A program made the translations under genes and the position numbers. Of a stretch of DNA of 64,000 nucleotides, positions 63,526-64,000 are shown piece after piece. The first letter of the stretch is position 1, and every line of letters starts with the position of its first letter. The DNA comes from Ensifer sp. USDA 6670. GTDB taxonomy: Bacteria; Pseudomonadota; Alphaproteobacteria; Rhizobiales; Rhizobiaceae. The notes beneath the pieces were generated by a model. That model was not told the origin of the DNA, did not search any database, and saw only the letters and a list, made by a program, of their open reading frames with translations. Location: the NCBI GenBank assembly GCA_000421085.1, contig ATWE01000001.1, positions 310,001 to 374,000 of the forward strand, in the 5' to 3' direction.

Positions 63526-64000
63526 ATGGCACGTCAATTCATCTACCACATGGCCGGGCTGAACAAGGCCTATGGCAACAAGAAGGTCCTCGAGAACATC
63601 CATCTCTCCTTCTATCCGGAGGCGAAGATCGGCATTCTCGGCCCGAACGGGGCCGGTAAGTCGACCGTGCTCCGGATCATGGCAGGTCTTGATACCGAAT
63701 ATACCGGCGAGGCCTGGGTCGCCGAAGGTGCGAGGGTCGGCTATCTCGCGCAGGAGCCGCAGCTCGATCCTCAGAAGAACGTGCTCGAGAACGTGATGGA
63801 AGGGGTGGCCGCCAAGAAGGCAATCCTCGATCGCTACAACGAGCTGATGATGAACTATTCCGACGAGACGGCGGACGAAGGCGCCAAGCTCCAGGACGTC
63901 ATCGACAGTCAGAACCTCTGGGATCTCGACAGTCAGGTGGAAATGGCGATGGAAGCGTTGCGTTGCCCCCCGGGCGACGCGGAGGTCACCAACCTTTCCG
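63526..64000 (+). CDS. ettA: ABC-F ATPase, EttA-like (N-terminal part; runs off the window)
   Basis: About 158 N-terminal residues are seen. The Walker A GPNGAGKST (about 45) comes after VLENIHLSFYPEAKIGILG, and ABC-F features such as EGARVGYLAQEPQLDPQKNV and LQDVIDSQNLWDLDSQVEMA match EttA closely. EttA binds the ribosomal E site and tunes the first elongation step. The gene is cut by the window edge just before the signature motif (VTNLS). TTCCTTT lies upstream of the ATG, a poor ribosome site. Confidence 0.9.
   Translation, partial: MARQFIYHMAGLNKAYGNKKVLENIHLSFYPEAKIGILGPNGAGKSTVLRIMAGLDTEYTGEAWVAEGARVGYLAQEPQLDPQKNVLENVMEGVAAKKAILDRYNELMMNYSDETADEGAKLQDVIDSQNLWDLDSQVEMAMEALRCPPGDAEVTNLS

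Overview
The window is high-GC DNA that reads as the chromosome of a Sinorhizobium/Ensifer species or close relative. The pointers are RIME-type mosaic repeats at operon ends, a fused carnitine dehydrogenase/betainyl-CoA thioesterase, and a polyol locus whose gene order matches what I remember of the erythritol/adonitol/L-arabitol locus of S. meliloti. Coding density is high. No gap between genes exceeds 300 bases. I saw no rRNA, tRNA, CRISPR array, insertion sequence or phage gene.

Layout. (1) 1-6.2 kb: carnitine catabolism on the minus strand (NDP-forming acyl-CoA synthetase fragment, acyl-CoA dehydrogenase, CdhA-CdhB fusion, dehydrocarnitine-cleaving BKACE enzyme) with a divergent GlxA/AraC-type regulator. 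(2) 6.3-12.2 kb: a PotABCD-type ABC importer operon ending in a short-chain dehydrogenase, with a divergent LuxR-type regulator. (3) 12.3-30.3 kb: a long plus-strand polyol locus. It starts with a SorC regulator, a five-gene ABC importer with two different ATPases, erythritol kinase, a 2-hydroxyacid dehydrogenase and a FucA-like aldolase. It continues with a GlpD-like EryB, a second aldolase, a second kinase, a HAD hydrolase and EryC. It ends with a DeoR regulator, TpiB and RpiB, closed by a terminator. (4) 30.4-35.9 kb: a ugpBAEC-like importer operon with a TIM-barrel isomerase at its end. (5) 36.0-39.3 kb: a TonB-dependent siderophore receptor and an AraC regulator. (6) 39.5-40.3 kb: a stand-alone lumazine synthase under an FMN riboswitch. 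(7) 40.3-45.4 kb: an ABC importer and an RpiR regulator. (8) 45.4-55.8 kb: an amidohydrolase, a TRAP importer, a glutamine-synthetase-like ligase, ALDH, iron-type ADH, an orphan ParA and a PuuB-like amine oxidase. (9) 56-64 kb: mostly single genes (L,D-transpeptidase, DUF4432 protein, CX5R phosphatase-like protein, TPP enzyme, EamA exporter plus lipase, RNase T2 relative, and the start of ettA).

How the genes work together. Region 1 should convert carnitine to glycine betaine plus acetoacetate. Region 3 imports polyols, phosphorylates and oxidises them, then feeds erythrose-4-phosphate and triose-phosphate into central metabolism. Region 8 is the most interesting. The ligase lacks the ammonium-site Glu of true glutamine synthetase, the TRAP binding protein lacks the Arg that normally holds a carboxylate, and ADH, ALDH and amidohydrolase genes lie beside them. 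I infer a gamma-glutamylated amino-alcohol or amine pathway; the ethanolamine-like substrate is a guess.

Other points worth checking are the complementary degeneration of the two polyol-importer ATPases and the loss of catalytic-site residues in the RNase T2 relative. Several operator-like repeats in regulator-linked gaps also merit a look. Most functions come from reading protein motifs by eye; substrates of the transporters are inferences.
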